A program made the translations under genes and the position numbers. Source: Leptolyngbya sp. 'hensonii' (lineage in GTDB: Bacteria; Cyanobacteriota; Cyanobacteriia; GCF-001939115). From it: a stretch of DNA of 52,849 nt. A model generated the notes under the pieces. It saw only the letters and a list, made by a program, of their open reading frames with translations. It was not told where the DNA came from and did no database searches. Position 1 is the first letter of the stretch; the number at the start of each line of letters is the position of its first letter. The stretch covers positions 82,501 through 135,349 of the forward strand of contig NZ_MQTZ01000028.1 of assembly GCF_001939115.1 (NCBI RefSeq). Reading direction: 5' to 3'. Below, in pieces: positions 45,404-52,849 of the stretch.

Positions 45404-46747
45404 CTATCGGGGAAAGCAGCGGCCAAAGGCGAGGAGCAAGCGTAAGGGACCCTGTAGACGGATCTGGCGGCGCAGGATGGCCCCCACGATCGGGTAGTCC
45501 CTGGTCAGAAATTTCAGCCAAACTCGACTGTCTGCTGTGATCTTGAGATTGGCCCTGCCCACATGACCGGTTTCTACCTGCAGGGTCTGGTCACGGATGA
45601 CGATCGTGGCTTGGCAGGGTTCTGCTCCGATAAAGGTGAAATGGTAAGTGGCATCCAAGCCCTTTGCCTGCTGCCGTTGAAACGTGAGGGGCATGCCCTG
45701 CAGAAATCCCTGAATGGAGGAGACCTGCAGGCTATTCCCTACAGATCTGATTTGCTTGTGGGGAAACCGGCGCGTCACATGGGCTGCGGCATCAGAACCG
45801 GGCACGACATAAATCGGCTCTACTTTCTCCTGCAGGGGTTTGACCACGTCTTGCAGGAAGGCTTTCCGCTGGGTCAAAAAGGGGCCAATCACATCCTCCC
45901 CAGCGGGACAAACGGCCATGCAGTAGGCGGCTTTGTAGTTGGCACCATAGGAGAGACTTTGCCACTGGGAGGCGGATTCGGCAGCCGTGACGCGCTGGCG
46001 ATAATCTCCCTTGCTGCTGCTGGTGACGATCGTTTCTACCCAATCCGTGAAGCCCCCCATGAACTCCCGATAGTTGTGGGTGTAGCAGGCTGAGAAATCA
46101 AAGTGACCGTCGCTGCCGATCGCCCCGACAGGGCAGACCGAGACACAGAGTCGGCATTCCAGGCAGGGGTTGTAGTCGATCGGCTGCTGATGGGTGGTGA
46201 CGGGCGCATCGATCAGGATTGTTCCCAGCAGGATGAAGTTGCCGAATTTGGGGTGAATCACGTTGCGATGAATCCCCATCTGTCCCAATCCGGCGGCGAC
46301 GGCGATCGGCTTGTGGGACACCAGCCAGATCTTCCCCGGAAACCGACCCATCTCCATAGGAAAGCCCATGGCAGGATTCAAGCCCCGAATGCCTTGCTGC
46401 TCCAATGCGGCTACAATCCGACGGGCAATGTGATTCACCTCGTCGCCAGCACTGTGAAATTCGACGTTGGCCACCGATCGGGCCGGACTGCGTACATTTT
46501 CCCGGTTCATGCGACAGACAAAACTGATTAGGGTCTGGGTAGGCGGAAAAGCAGTGAGAATCTGGGGACGCTGATCGGCCAGTTCCGGGCGATCGATCTC
46601 GACGAAGCCCACATCATCGGCTCCGGCTTCCAGGCACAACTGCCGCAGCCCCTCGGCTTCGATCGGGCGGACAGGGCTGGGGGGCGATCCGTCTGCCTCC
46701 CGTTTGCGCCATTGCTGAACAGTTGGGTGGTGATCAAACTTGGGCAT
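45404..46747 (-). CDS. QueG-like 4Fe-4S protein with C-terminal SCP2-like domain
   Basis: The 447-residue protein has an epoxyqueuosine-reductase/reductive-dehalogenase-like N-terminal part (about 30-190; AGLGQMGIHRNVIHPKFG), a ferredoxin-type 4Fe-4S motif CLECRLCVSVCP (about 194-205) with a second Cys group near YCMAVCP, and a C-terminal sterol-carrier-protein-2-like segment (about 345-447; TYHFTFIGAEPCQATIVIRD). It is not canonical QueG (about 310-380 residues without an SCP2 tail). Function unknown; reductive chemistry on a hydrophobic or cofactor-like substrate is a guess. The gene follows the MarR gene and has an operator-like palindrome 48 bp upstream of its start. Confidence 0.8.
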   Translation of the reverse strand: MPKFDHHPTVQQWRKREADGSPPSPVRPIEAEGLRQLCLEAGADDVGFVEIDRPELADQRPQILTAFPPTQTLISFVCRMNRENVRSPARSVANVEFHSAGDEVNHIARRIVAALEQQGIRGLNPAMGFPMEMGRFPGKIWLVSHKPIAVAAGLGQMGIHRNVIHPKFGNFILLGTILIDAPVTTHQQPIDYNPCLECRLCVSVCPVGAIGSDGHFDFSACYTHNYREFMGGFTDWVETIVTSSSKGDYRQRVTAAESASQWQSLSYGANYKAAYCMAVCPAGEDVIGPFLTQRKAFLQDVVKPLQEKVEPIYVVPGSDAAAHVTRRFPHKQIRSVGNSLQVSSIQGFLQGMPLTFQRQQAKGLDATYHFTFIGAEPCQATIVIRDQTLQVETGHVGRANLKITADSRVWLKFLTRDYPIVGAILRRQIRLQGPLRLLLAFGRCFPR

Positions 46748-46794
46748 ACAGGACTCCTGTGGGATAGGTGGGATCAGAGATCGGCGGCCTCAAA

Positions 46795-46815
46795 AAGTGT
46801 ATATACACGTATTTG
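46795..46815. promoter_or_regulatory. Probable MarR operator upstream of QueG-like gene
   Basis: The site AAGTGTATATACACGTATTTG contains the perfect 12-bp palindrome GTGTATATACAC. It matches 19 of 21 bases with the site upstream of the marR gene and lies in the 76-bp spacer between marR and the QueG-like gene. A MarR-family dimer would bind such an inverted repeat. Confidence 0.75.
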
Positions 46816-46823
46816 AGAAAAAA

Positions 46824-47288
46824 TTAAATGGCCCGGAAGAGGGCTGTCGTATCTTTCAAATGAGAGAGTAATATAGACCAGCGCTCCTGCCCCAGTTTTC
46901 CGATCAGGTGGGTCTGGGCAGTTTCCCAGAGGGGAATGGCTTGGGCCAGGGCGACCTGTCCAGTCTCAGTCAGGTTGACGATTCGAGTCCGTTGATCGGG
47001 GCCGGGTTCAATCTGGATGAAGTCATCTCGCTCCAGAGGCTTGAGATTGCGGGTTAGGGTGGTTCGGTCCATGGCCAGAACCTGGGCCAGATCGCTGATG
47101 GTGCCAGAACCAGAAATGGCGATCGCCACCAGAATGGTAAACTGCGTCACCAGCAACCCACTGGGCTCCAACTCCTGGTCAAAGAATTGGGTAACTGCCC
47201 GTGAGGCTTTGCGTAGATTAAAGCAGGTACAGGAAGTGCCAATCTCCTCTAGTTGAGCCAGATTGAGGGGAACCGTGGTCTCATGCAT
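46824..47288 (-). CDS. MarR-family transcriptional regulator
   Basis: A 154-residue winged-helix dimer-type regulator. FNLRKASRAVTQFFDQEL forms the N-terminal dimerisation helix, LAQVLAMDRTTLTRNLKPLE is the DNA-recognition helix-turn-helix and VNLTETGQVALAQA the wing region. MarR proteins usually repress adjacent genes and release DNA on binding a small ligand or on oxidation. Two matching palindromes flank the gene: one 7 bp upstream of its start codon, the other in front of the QueG-like gene, so autoregulation and control of that gene are likely. Start ATG 47288. Cys residues near the N-terminus (SCTCFNL) could sense redox, which is speculative. Confidence 0.9.
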   Translation of the reverse strand: MHETTVPLNLAQLEEIGTSCTCFNLRKASRAVTQFFDQELEPSGLLVTQFTILVAIAISGSGTISDLAQVLAMDRTTLTRNLKPLERDDFIQIEPGPDQRTRIVNLTETGQVALAQAIPLWETAQTHLIGKLGQERWSILLSHLKDTTALFRAI

Positions 47289-47294
47289 AGGGAT

Positions 47295-47315
47295 AAGTGT
47301 ATATGCACTTATTTG
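47295..47315. promoter_or_regulatory. Probable MarR autoregulatory operator
   Basis: The site AAGTGTATATGCACTTATTTG is the second copy of the palindrome, ending 7 bp from the marR start codon. The extended half-sites TAAGTG and CACTTA are inverted copies of each other. Its position would block the promoter or ribosome binding site of marR. Confidence 0.78.
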
Positions 47316-47372
47316 GGGTTGTCAAGTAGGGTCTGTAATTTTTGGCAATGCTCTGGCGGCAATGCGGCCCCT

Positions 47373-48047
47373 CTAGGCAAAGTCTGTGATGGGGTCGTGG
47401 CGCTGGTAGGTCAGGAGCCTTCCCCGATAGGTCGTGCCATCGGGGTTGGTGTTCTGGAGGGTCTCCTCAGCACAAAGGTAGCCCCGATCGCCCATCTCTC
47501 GGCTGAATTTGCGATGATGCTTGCGGCCCGGATCCACAATAATCACCTCCATTTGGGCATTAGCGTGGCATTCGATGAAGGCTGCCAGGAGTTGGGGATG
47601 ATCTCGCTCATACAAAATATCGCTGCCGATAATCAGATCAAACTTGCCCAGCAGGGGGTTGGCTTTGGCCCAGTCACTGAGTTGAAAAGGCAGTGGAGGG
47701 AGGTGGTTGAGGGCAATATTCTCTAAAAGAAAGACCTCCACCATAGGGTTGTAGTCGCTGACGATGATGTCGCCTCCGCGCTGATGCACAACCATACTGG
47801 CCAGGGCGATGCCAGAGCCAATCTCCAGGATTTTCTTGCCCGCGATCGGGAACCAGCTCATGGTGTCTGCCAGCATACGTCCCGAAGGCCAGATGACCCC
47901 AAAATAGGGCCAGAGAGCGGCAGAAATGCCATCTTTTTCAGGGGCTCGATCGGCCTCTGGATACTGATATTGATTGGCCAGGGTGCGAATTTCGAAAATC
48001 GCGTTTCCGACCTGAATGGTCTCAAACTTGACCTGATAATTGGGCAT
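47373..48047 (-). CDS. Class I methyltransferase (METTL21/lysine-methyltransferase-like)
   Basis: A 224-residue SAM enzyme: KILEIGSGIALASMVVHQRG (SAM motif I), IIVSDYNPMVEVFLLENIALN and FDLIIGSDILYERDHPQLL. The DILYE-type post-motif and the N-terminal ALWPYFGVIWPSGRMLAD are typical of the METTL16-family/PF10294 protein lysine (or histidine) methyltransferases. The target protein is unknown. The gene lies 84 bp downstream of the marR promoter on the opposite side (transcribed toward it), with its own start ATG at 48047. No operon partner is evident. Confidence 0.85.
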   Translation of the reverse strand: MPNYQVKFETIQVGNAIFEIRTLANQYQYPEADRAPEKDGISAALWPYFGVIWPSGRMLADTMSWFPIAGKKILEIGSGIALASMVVHQRGGDIIVSDYNPMVEVFLLENIALNHLPPLPFQLSDWAKANPLLGKFDLIIGSDILYERDHPQLLAAFIECHANAQMEVIIVDPGRKHHRKFSREMGDRGYLCAEETLQNTNPDGTTYRGRLLTYQRHDPITDFA

Positions 48048-48350
48048 GTAAAAAAGGGGCAGCTATGCCAAAGTAGGCCCAGCATTTGGGAAATGATCAA
48101 ATCTGGGAGGCACTACTTATCTGGGATAAGCCCATGCGTTGGCCAAAAAGGCACATTTCTTAGTAACGAGGTATGTGAATCATAGGGGTAGGGGTTGGTT
48201 CCAGTCAAACGGCTGAAGCCACAACCCGCTTTAATTGCCAGCCTGAAACCATAACAAGCAAAGCTTTAGGGTATTTGTGTCAGTCTATCAGTGGGGGCAC
48301 AGTACAGTGTGCCCCGGTTAATGTTGGCATTGAGTGCGAGGTTCTAGTTC
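48048..48350. other. Noncoding spacer with one perfect hairpin
   Basis: A 303-bp spacer downstream of the small hydrophilic gene and upstream of the methyltransferase gene. The only structure seen is a perfect hairpin, GGGGCACA (48294-48301) and TGTGCCCC (48308-48315) with loop GTACAG. It has no T-run on either side; it may end the minus-strand transcript from 48351. Confidence 0.55.
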
Positions 48351-48689
48351 CTAAATAATTCCAGAACCATGACCTCGCTGATCATCTTCCAGGGTTAACT
48401 GCCCCTTTTTATCTTCATTCACATCCTTGAGTTCTTCGATTCGTTCTGCTTTTTTGGCCATTTCCTTTTCTTGTAAATCACCCGGTACTTCGTAGTACAT
48501 TTCGGGTTCAACAGCAAAGTTATTCAGTAATCCTTCTCGATCTACGGTATAGCCACCCGCAGTATCCAGGCTTTCTTCATGATCGGGTAGCTGCTTATAG
48601 GAATCTCCTTCCCGTTCCTTGCGGGCAGCTACTTCGGCGGACACAATGCCACGATCGTAGGTATCGTCAGCAACTCTTGAATTGCTCAT
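48351..48689 (-). CDS. Small hydrophilic protein of unknown function
   Basis: A 112-residue protein, strongly charged (many Glu, Asp, Lys), without signal peptide or membrane segment and without Cys. It contains YTVDREGLLNNFAVEPEMYY in the middle and a lysine/glutamate-rich helix near the C-terminus. ATG 48689 (start MSNSRVADD) with GGAGAC upstream is preferred to 48716. The composition suggests a disordered or stress-associated protein; I recognise no family. Monocistronic between two noncoding stretches. Confidence 0.65.
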   Translation of the reverse strand: MSNSRVADDTYDRGIVSAEVAARKEREGDSYKQLPDHEESLDTAGGYTVDREGLLNNFAVEPEMYYEVPGDLQEKEMAKKAERIEELKDVNEDKKGQLTLEDDQRGHGSGII

Positions 48690-49366
48690 AATGGTGTCTC
48701 CAAAGACAACTTTCATCTTTAAGAATCAACGAAAGTGGGAGAATAAGCTTCTGTCTTTGGGAGCAAGCAAAGGGTATAGCGGGAGGGATTAAAATTCAGG
48801 GTCAATGCATCTTAATCAGGGGTTGAGTTGTGCCGTGTCTCTGTCAAGAGTTGCAATCAGAATTTTTGGAAACCCGTTACCAGTTAGGATTGTGGAGAGC
48901 ATCCCAGTTTTGCAAGGTTGCCCACCCAAGGGGAAGCCGCTGCGCGTCTACATCCCCCAGCCCCTTCTCCCAAAGAGGGAGAAGGGGAGCCAGATTCAAA
49001 GTCCCTCTCCCGTTCTGGGAGAGGGATTTAGGGAGAGGGCTACAAAAGTGGGATGCACTCGGATTGTGTCGAGTTCCACTAGTGCTTCACCCAACTTGAT
49101 CGTGCGACAAGCTTAAGATATTGGTTTCGCTTTGCAGGGGGCCAGCCCCCTACACTCCCGTTTGAGGACACCGCGCCTCCTCCAAACCTCCTCCGCAAAA
49201 AAGGTTGAGGCTTAACAGCTCGTCGGGATGCTTACGCGCCCGGCGCGGATAGTCTGATGCTCCCCAGGTGGGTAGCCAAGCATTCCAGTGATGGTTGATC
49301 CAACAAAGGGAACTGGATGCACTACGACGTAGCTATGGTATTGCTTCAAAACCTTGGCCAGCCCAA
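48690..49366. other. Noncoding region with interspersed-repeat sequences
   Basis: A 677-bp spacer. The central part (about 48920-49260) carries stacked inverted repeats of the kind scattered through many cyanobacterial genomes: CCCCTTCTCCC/GGGAGAAGGGG (48961-48987), CCCTCTCCC/GGGAGAGGG (49003-49025), AGGGGGC/GCCCCCT (49136-49151) and a GC-rich palindrome near 49240. Open frames across it have repeat-like translations and are not genes. Confidence 0.75.
48961..49038. repeat. Cyanobacterial interspersed hairpin repeat
   Basis: Two perfect hairpins in series (11-bp arms 48961-48971/48977-48987 and 9-bp arms 49003-49011/49017-49025), followed by a further GGGAGAGGG at 49031-49039. The style is that of short miniature repeats dispersed in filamentous cyanobacteria, recognised from memory. 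Copy number in this genome is not known. Confidence 0.7.
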
Positions 49367-49738
49367 TTATTGTAAGGAATGTAGACCAAACATATTGCCT
49401 TCGGTGTCGATCGCCAGGGAGATGAAACCATACTCGCCAATGGACATTTTCTTTTTCTCAATCTGTCCGCCAAATTCTGGCACCCGACTTTCCTCAATGG
49501 CACAATCCTCACAACTGAAATAAATCAGGGTGCTGTTGCCACCGGAGGGGAAGCCCTGCATTTTGACCAGGGCTCCGCCTGCTCCAACATGGTTCATGTC
49601 CATGGGAAAGCCCCATATTTCTATGTCTGGGCTGTTGAGTTTTTCCAGTTTGACTTGAAAGACGGATTCGTAAAACTGCTTGGCCCGATCGAGGTCTTGG
49701 ACATAGATTTCGAACCAGGTGACGGGATTGGGTTTCAT
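49367..49738 (-). CDS. VOC-family (glyoxalase/dioxygenase-fold) protein
   Basis: A 123-residue single-domain VOC protein with two beta-alpha-beta-beta-beta halves: PVTWFEIYVQDLDRAKQFYE at the start and GFISLAIDTEGNMFGLHSLQ at the end. The terminal DTEGN.FGL segment is the family hallmark. Metal ligands cannot be fixed by eye. It may act in small-molecule binding or detoxification; no specific substrate is inferred. It is upstream of nothing on its strand within 600 bp and follows another VOC gene by 105 bp. Confidence 0.88.
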   Translation of the reverse strand: MKPNPVTWFEIYVQDLDRAKQFYESVFQVKLEKLNSPDIEIWGFPMDMNHVGAGGALVKMQGFPSGGNSTLIYFSCEDCAIEESRVPEFGGQIEKKKMSIGEYGFISLAIDTEGNMFGLHSLQ

Positions 49739-49843
49739 GGTGGTTCTCCTTGTGGTTTTCTTGCACTAATTAACAGCAATTGAGAGGCAGACGGTTCTCA
49801 CTACACCAATCTCATCGGATTGATGAACCGCACGATGCAACGC

Positions 49844-50248
49844 TCATCCAACAGTTAAATCAAAGTGGGGATTCCAGGCAACTTCCCAGAGATAGCCATC
49901 TGGATCGGTAAAGTAGCCGGAATAGCCGCCCCAGTCCGTGTCTTGGCCGGGTTTCACGATCGTGGCTCCGGCAGCTTTTGCTTGCTGCAGCACCCGTTCC
50001 ACCTCCGCCGGGGACTTGACGTTGTGGGCCAGGGAGAAGCCCCGAAAGCCGCTTCCTGTTGCAGGCACCTGGGCATCGGCGGCCAGACTTTCGTAGGGGT
50101 AAAGGGAGAGCCAGGCTCCTTTCAGGTTGAAAAAAGTGATGCCCTCAAAATTGTCCAGGGCGGGTAAGCCCAACCCTTCCCGGTAGAAAGCAGTGGACCG
50201 GGCTAGGTTGGATACGCCCAGGGTGATCAGGCTAATGTAGGGGTCCAT
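49844..50248 (-). CDS. VOC-family protein (glyoxalase-like)
   Basis: A 134-residue VOC protein: ITLGVSNLARSTAFYREGLG opens the first module and GYFTDPDGYLWEVAWNP closes the second, with the conserved DPDG.LWE containing the metal-ligand-type Glu. Related to lactoylglutathione-lyase-like and antibiotic-resistance VOC proteins, but specificity is unknown. It is followed by a second VOC gene and preceded by a GFA-type gene 23 bp upstream, so the three may form a small detoxification-type operon. Confidence 0.9.
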   Translation of the reverse strand: MDPYISLITLGVSNLARSTAFYREGLGLPALDNFEGITFFNLKGAWLSLYPYESLAADAQVPATGSGFRGFSLAHNVKSPAEVERVLQQAKAAGATIVKPGQDTDWGGYSGYFTDPDGYLWEVAWNPHFDLTVG

Positions 50249-50271
50249 GAGGGTTTTCCTCGATCGAAGGA

Positions 50272-50634
50272 TTAAAAACTGCGGCCATCGACTGGAATCA
50301 CGGTCAGGGTCGATCGGTCAATGTCCTCCAGGCAGCGCACATTCACCGCCGCTTTCGCCCCGCCAGAGGGGTCGGTGCCATAGCCAAAGGGAGCGCAACC
50401 ACATTGGGAACAGAAGTGGTGATGGATGACATGTTTATTGAAGGTGTAGGTCGCTAACTTTTCGTCAGAGGTGGTGCGTCGGAGCTGGTCCCGATCGACA
50501 AACCAGAGTAAATAGCCTTTCCGACTGCAGTGGGAGCAGTTGCACTCCATCACCTGCTCTAGATTACCTTCCACTTCAAACCTGATCTGCCCACAATGGC
50601 AACTGCCCTGATACAGCATGCTGGGTTCCTCCAT
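50272..50634 (-). CDS. GFA-family zinc protein (CENP-V/GFA domain)
   Basis: A 120-residue protein of the glutathione-dependent formaldehyde-activating (GFA) family. Zinc-binding Cys motifs are CHCG (about 12-15), CNCSHC (about 31-36) and CSQCGCAPF (about 75-83), in the usual order. Family members bind structural and catalytic zinc, and some act on S-hydroxymethyl-glutathione, though most are uncharacterised. Start ATG 50634; ATG 50619 (MLYQGSCHCG) is an alternative. It leads the minus-strand trio with two VOC genes. Confidence 0.9.
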   Translation of the reverse strand: MEEPSMLYQGSCHCGQIRFEVEGNLEQVMECNCSHCSRKGYLLWFVDRDQLRRTTSDEKLATYTFNKHVIHHHFCSQCGCAPFGYGTDPSGGAKAAVNVRCLEDIDRSTLTVIPVDGRSF

Positions 50635-50764
50635 GGAGTTGACCTTAATAGTATATCTGTATTATTAATTCCTGGCAACCGTTCAGGGGAGAGGTTCCTC
50701 CCATCCCGGCCATCAGGGTAGCAGCGGCTCCTGGCGAATGGGTGCGCGGCCATCTGAAAAATGC

Positions 50765-50831
50765 GATACCCTTTACAGGGAGAGCATACGCCACTGGTGG
50801 GGGTTGGTTGGTCTGATACCCTTTACAGGGA
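50765..50831 (+). repeat. 17-bp direct repeat with 50-bp period upstream of pcrA
   Basis: GATACCCTTTACAGGGA occurs at 50765-50781 and identically at 50815-50831. Each copy contains the inverted repeat CCCT/AGGG around TTAC. The second copy ends 27 bp before the preferred pcrA start. It may be an operator pair or a mobile repeat remnant. Confidence 0.75.
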
Positions 50832-50858
50832 AGGTTTATGTTCCCCTAGGGAGCCGGT

Positions 50859-52849
50859 ATGTCTGTATCCCCCGGCAAGACTATCATGCAAACGACTGAC
50901 TTCCTCAATCTGCTCAATTCTTCTCAGCGTCAGGCTGTGGAGCACTTCTGTGGTCCCTTGCTGGTGGTGGCAGGGGCTGGTTCCGGCAAGACTAGAGCCC
51001 TGACGTATCGGATTGCCCACCTGATTTTGCATCATCAGGTGCAGCCGGAACATATCCTGGCGGTCACCTTTACGAATAAAGCAGCCCGGGAAATGAAGGA
51101 GCGGATCGATCGCCTCTTTGCGGAACGGGAAGCCCAGCACAGCTATGGCAAATCCTTTGATCTGTTGAATCCTTACGAACAGACCAAATTACGATCGCAG
51201 GTCTACAAAACCATCACCAAAGACCTCTGGATTGGCACCTTTCACAGCCTCTTCTCCCGGATTCTCCGGTTTGATATTGAGAAATTCCAGGATGATCAGG
51301 GCCGTCGCTGGAATCGTAACTTCTCCATTTTTGATGAATCGGACACCCAGAGCCTGGTTAAGGATATTGTCACCAATCAGTTGAATCTGGATGACAAGAA
51401 ATTTGAGCCCCGATCGGTGCGCTATGCCATCAGTAATGCCAAGAACCAGGGCCAGACGCCTCAGGATTTTGAGCAGGCTCAGTCTGGTTTACGGGGACGC
51501 ACCATCGCGGATGTATACCGGCGCTATCAGGCGGCTCTGGTGCAGAACAATGCCCTGGACTTTGACGATCTGATCTGGATTCCGGTGCAACTGTTTCGTC
51601 AGAACGAAGCGGTCCTGAACTACTGGCATCGCCGCTTCCACCACATTCTGGTGGATGAGTATCAGGATACTAACCGCACTCAGTACGACCTGATCAGTCT
51701 GCTGGTGACGAATGGGGTCAGTTCCCACATCTTTCAGGACTGGCAGAATCGTTCCATTTTTGTGGTCGGGGATGCGGATCAATCCATCTATTCGTTCCGA
51801 ATGGCGGATTTCACTATTTTGATGGGGTTCCAGCAGGATTTTGGGGATGGTCTGCCTGATGATGATACCCGCACGATGGTCAAGTTAGAGGAGAACTACC
51901 GATCGACGGAAAATATTCTGCAACTGGCTAACCACCTGATCGAGAACAACACGGAACGAATCGACAAGGTGCTGAAGCCGACTCGTGGTGCCGGGGAAGC
52001 CGTATTTTGCCATCGCGCTGATGATGAAACGGATGAAGCCGAATTTGTAGTGAATCAGATTCGGACGCTGGTCCGGCGACACCCGGAACTGCACTGGGGA
52101 AAATTCGCTATTCTATACCGGACCAATGCCCAGTCTCGGGCATTGGAGGAAAATCTGGTGCTCCATCAGGTGCCTTATAAGGTGGTGGGGGGTCTGCGGT
52201 TCTACGATCGCAAGGAAATTAAAGATGTCCTGGCATACCTGAAAGCGATCGTGAATCCTGCCGATACGGTCAGCCTGAAACGGGTGATTAACACCCCCCG
52301 TCGGGGCATTGGCAAGGCCACGATCGACAACCTGGAAGCAGCGGCCCAGGAACTGGGGGTGCCCCTGTGGGAAATCCTGGGGGATGACACGTCCGCCAAA
52401 ACCATGGCAGGTCGATCGGCCAAGTCTGTGATTGGCTTTGCGGGACTGATCCGCACTTGGCAGGGCCAAATTGATGCCCTGCCCCCGTCTCAGGTGGTCC
52501 AGGGCGTGCTGGAAGACTCCGGTTACCTGCAGGATCTGAAGCTCCAGGGCACTGATGAAGCGGCCGATCGACTGCAGAACGTACAGGAACTCTACAATGC
52601 GGTGCTGCAATTTGAAGAGGAGAACTCGGGGGGGACGCTGGTTGATTTTCTGGCTAGCGCCTCCCTGGCTTCGGATCTGGACAACCTGGAGGAAGAATCT
52701 ACCCGTGTCTCCCTGATGACATTGCACTCCTCTAAGGGGTTGGAGTTTCCGGTAGTGTTTCTGGTGGGGTTAGAGCAGGGGCTGTTTCCCAATTATCGCT
52801 CCCTGGAGGATCCGGCGGCTTTGGAAGAGGAGCGGCGGCTCTGTTATGT
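50859..52849 (+). CDS. pcrA: UvrD/PcrA-family superfamily 1 DNA helicase (3' end cut by window edge)
   Basis: An ATP-dependent 3'-5' helicase of DNA repair and replication-conflict resolution. At least 660 residues are present, out of about 770-790 for the family. Visible motifs: LNSSQRQAV (Q motif), VVAGAGSGKTRALTYR (Walker A), TFTNKAAREMKER (Ia), ILVDEYQDTN (Walker B), VVGDADQSIYSFR (III), LEENYRST (IV) and VSLMTLHSSKGLEFPVVFL (V). The start ATG 50859 has GGGAG 5 bp upstream; ATG 50886 is also in frame but lacks a good site. The open frame continues past the window end; nothing is broken. Confidence 0.96.
   Translation, partial: MSVSPGKTIMQTTDFLNLLNSSQRQAVEHFCGPLLVVAGAGSGKTRALTYRIAHLILHHQVQPEHILAVTFTNKAAREMKERIDRLFAEREAQHSYGKSFDLLNPYEQTKLRSQVYKTITKDLWIGTFHSLFSRILRFDIEKFQDDQGRRWNRNFSIFDESDTQSLVKDIVTNQLNLDDKKFEPRSVRYAISNAKNQGQTPQDFEQAQSGLRGRTIADVYRRYQAALVQNNALDFDDLIWIPVQLFRQNEAVLNYWHRRFHHILVDEYQDTNRTQYDLISLLVTNGVSSHIFQDWQNRSIFVVGDADQSIYSFRMADFTILMGFQQDFGDGLPDDDTRTMVKLEENYRSTENILQLANHLIENNTERIDKVLKPTRGAGEAVFCHRADDETDEAEFVVNQIRTLVRRHPELHWGKFAILYRTNAQSRALEENLVLHQVPYKVVGGLRFYDRKEIKDVLAYLKAIVNPADTVSLKRVINTPRRGIGKATIDNLEAAAQELGVPLWEILGDDTSAKTMAGRSAKSVIGFAGLIRTWQGQIDALPPSQVVQGVLEDSGYLQDLKLQGTDEAADRLQNVQELYNAVLQFEEENSGGTLVDFLASASLASDLDNLEEESTRVSLMTLHSSKGLEFPVVFLVGLEQGLFPNYRSLEDPAALEEERRLCY

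Noticed and set aside
48805-49116. 103-codon plus-strand frame with SPSPVLGEGFRERA-type translation
   Set aside because: This is the known kind of spurious translation across an interspersed hairpin repeat, not a gene.
1-52849. CRISPR arrays, tRNA or rRNA genes, transposases
   Set aside because: I looked for regular spaced repeats, cloverleaf-like segments and transposase motifs and saw none that I could support.

Overview
The window is chromosomal DNA from a cyanobacterium. It carries a complete photosystem I psaA-psaB operon, a PilT retraction ATPase, a KaiB-like protein, the adjacent 2-oxoglutarate decarboxylase and succinic semialdehyde dehydrogenase genes of the cyanobacterial TCA bypass, and copies of the HIP1 octamer GCGATCGC (for example 2890-2897 and 6341-6348). 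Genus cannot be fixed from the window. The interspersed hairpin repeats near 49 kb resemble those of larger filamentous genomes, which is only a hint.

Layout. 1-5.1 kb: truncated wecB (minus), pilT-like gene and a KaiB-domain protein (plus), and a convergent proline-rich lipoprotein. 5.1-10.0 kb: psaA-psaB with a leader hairpin and a strong UUCG-loop terminator. 10.0-13.1 kb (minus): a ThDP decarboxylase and an aldehyde dehydrogenase that together convert 2-oxoglutarate to succinate. 13.9-16.0 kb: two exported envelope proteins. 16.0-34.0 kb: a large cell-surface polysaccharide locus on the plus strand. It holds two paralogous Wzm/Wzt ABC exporters, three methyltransferases, four glycosyltransferases and a CDP-sugar block (rfbF, rfbG, a 3,5-epimerase-like cupin, two SDR reductases or epimerases, rfbH, rfbE). 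Many of these genes overlap by 1-20 bases, so much of the locus is translationally coupled. The CDP block points to a 3,6-dideoxyhexose of the paratose/tyvelose type, possibly with a second L-configured sugar. 34.0-37.9 kb: a SIMPL-domain protein (minus) and an inverse-autotransporter-like barrel with a beta-helix passenger.

38.0-45.4 kb is the most interesting part: a RiPP cluster of lasso type. An asparagine-synthase-like cyclase has lost its N-terminal glutaminase Cys. It is followed by a 55-residue precursor with a canonical lasso leader (Y..P.L...G.....T), an HPr-kinase-like protein, a PRMT-like methyltransferase with a degenerate double-E loop, an ABC exporter and a nucleotidyltransferase. 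No leader peptidase (B2) and no stand-alone recognition protein (B1) are encoded in the window, so maturation must use enzymes from elsewhere or an unusual solution. The precursor has a single acidic residue after the leader motif, which allows a specific ring prediction.

45.4-50.6 kb (minus): a QueG-like Fe-S protein fused to an SCP2-like domain and its probable MarR regulator, with two matching palindromic operators exactly 500 bp apart; then a lysine-methyltransferase-like protein, a small hydrophilic protein, a repeat-rich noncoding stretch, two VOC proteins and a GFA-type zinc protein. 50.9 kb to the end: a truncated pcrA/uvrD helicase preceded by a 17-bp repeat at 50-bp spacing.
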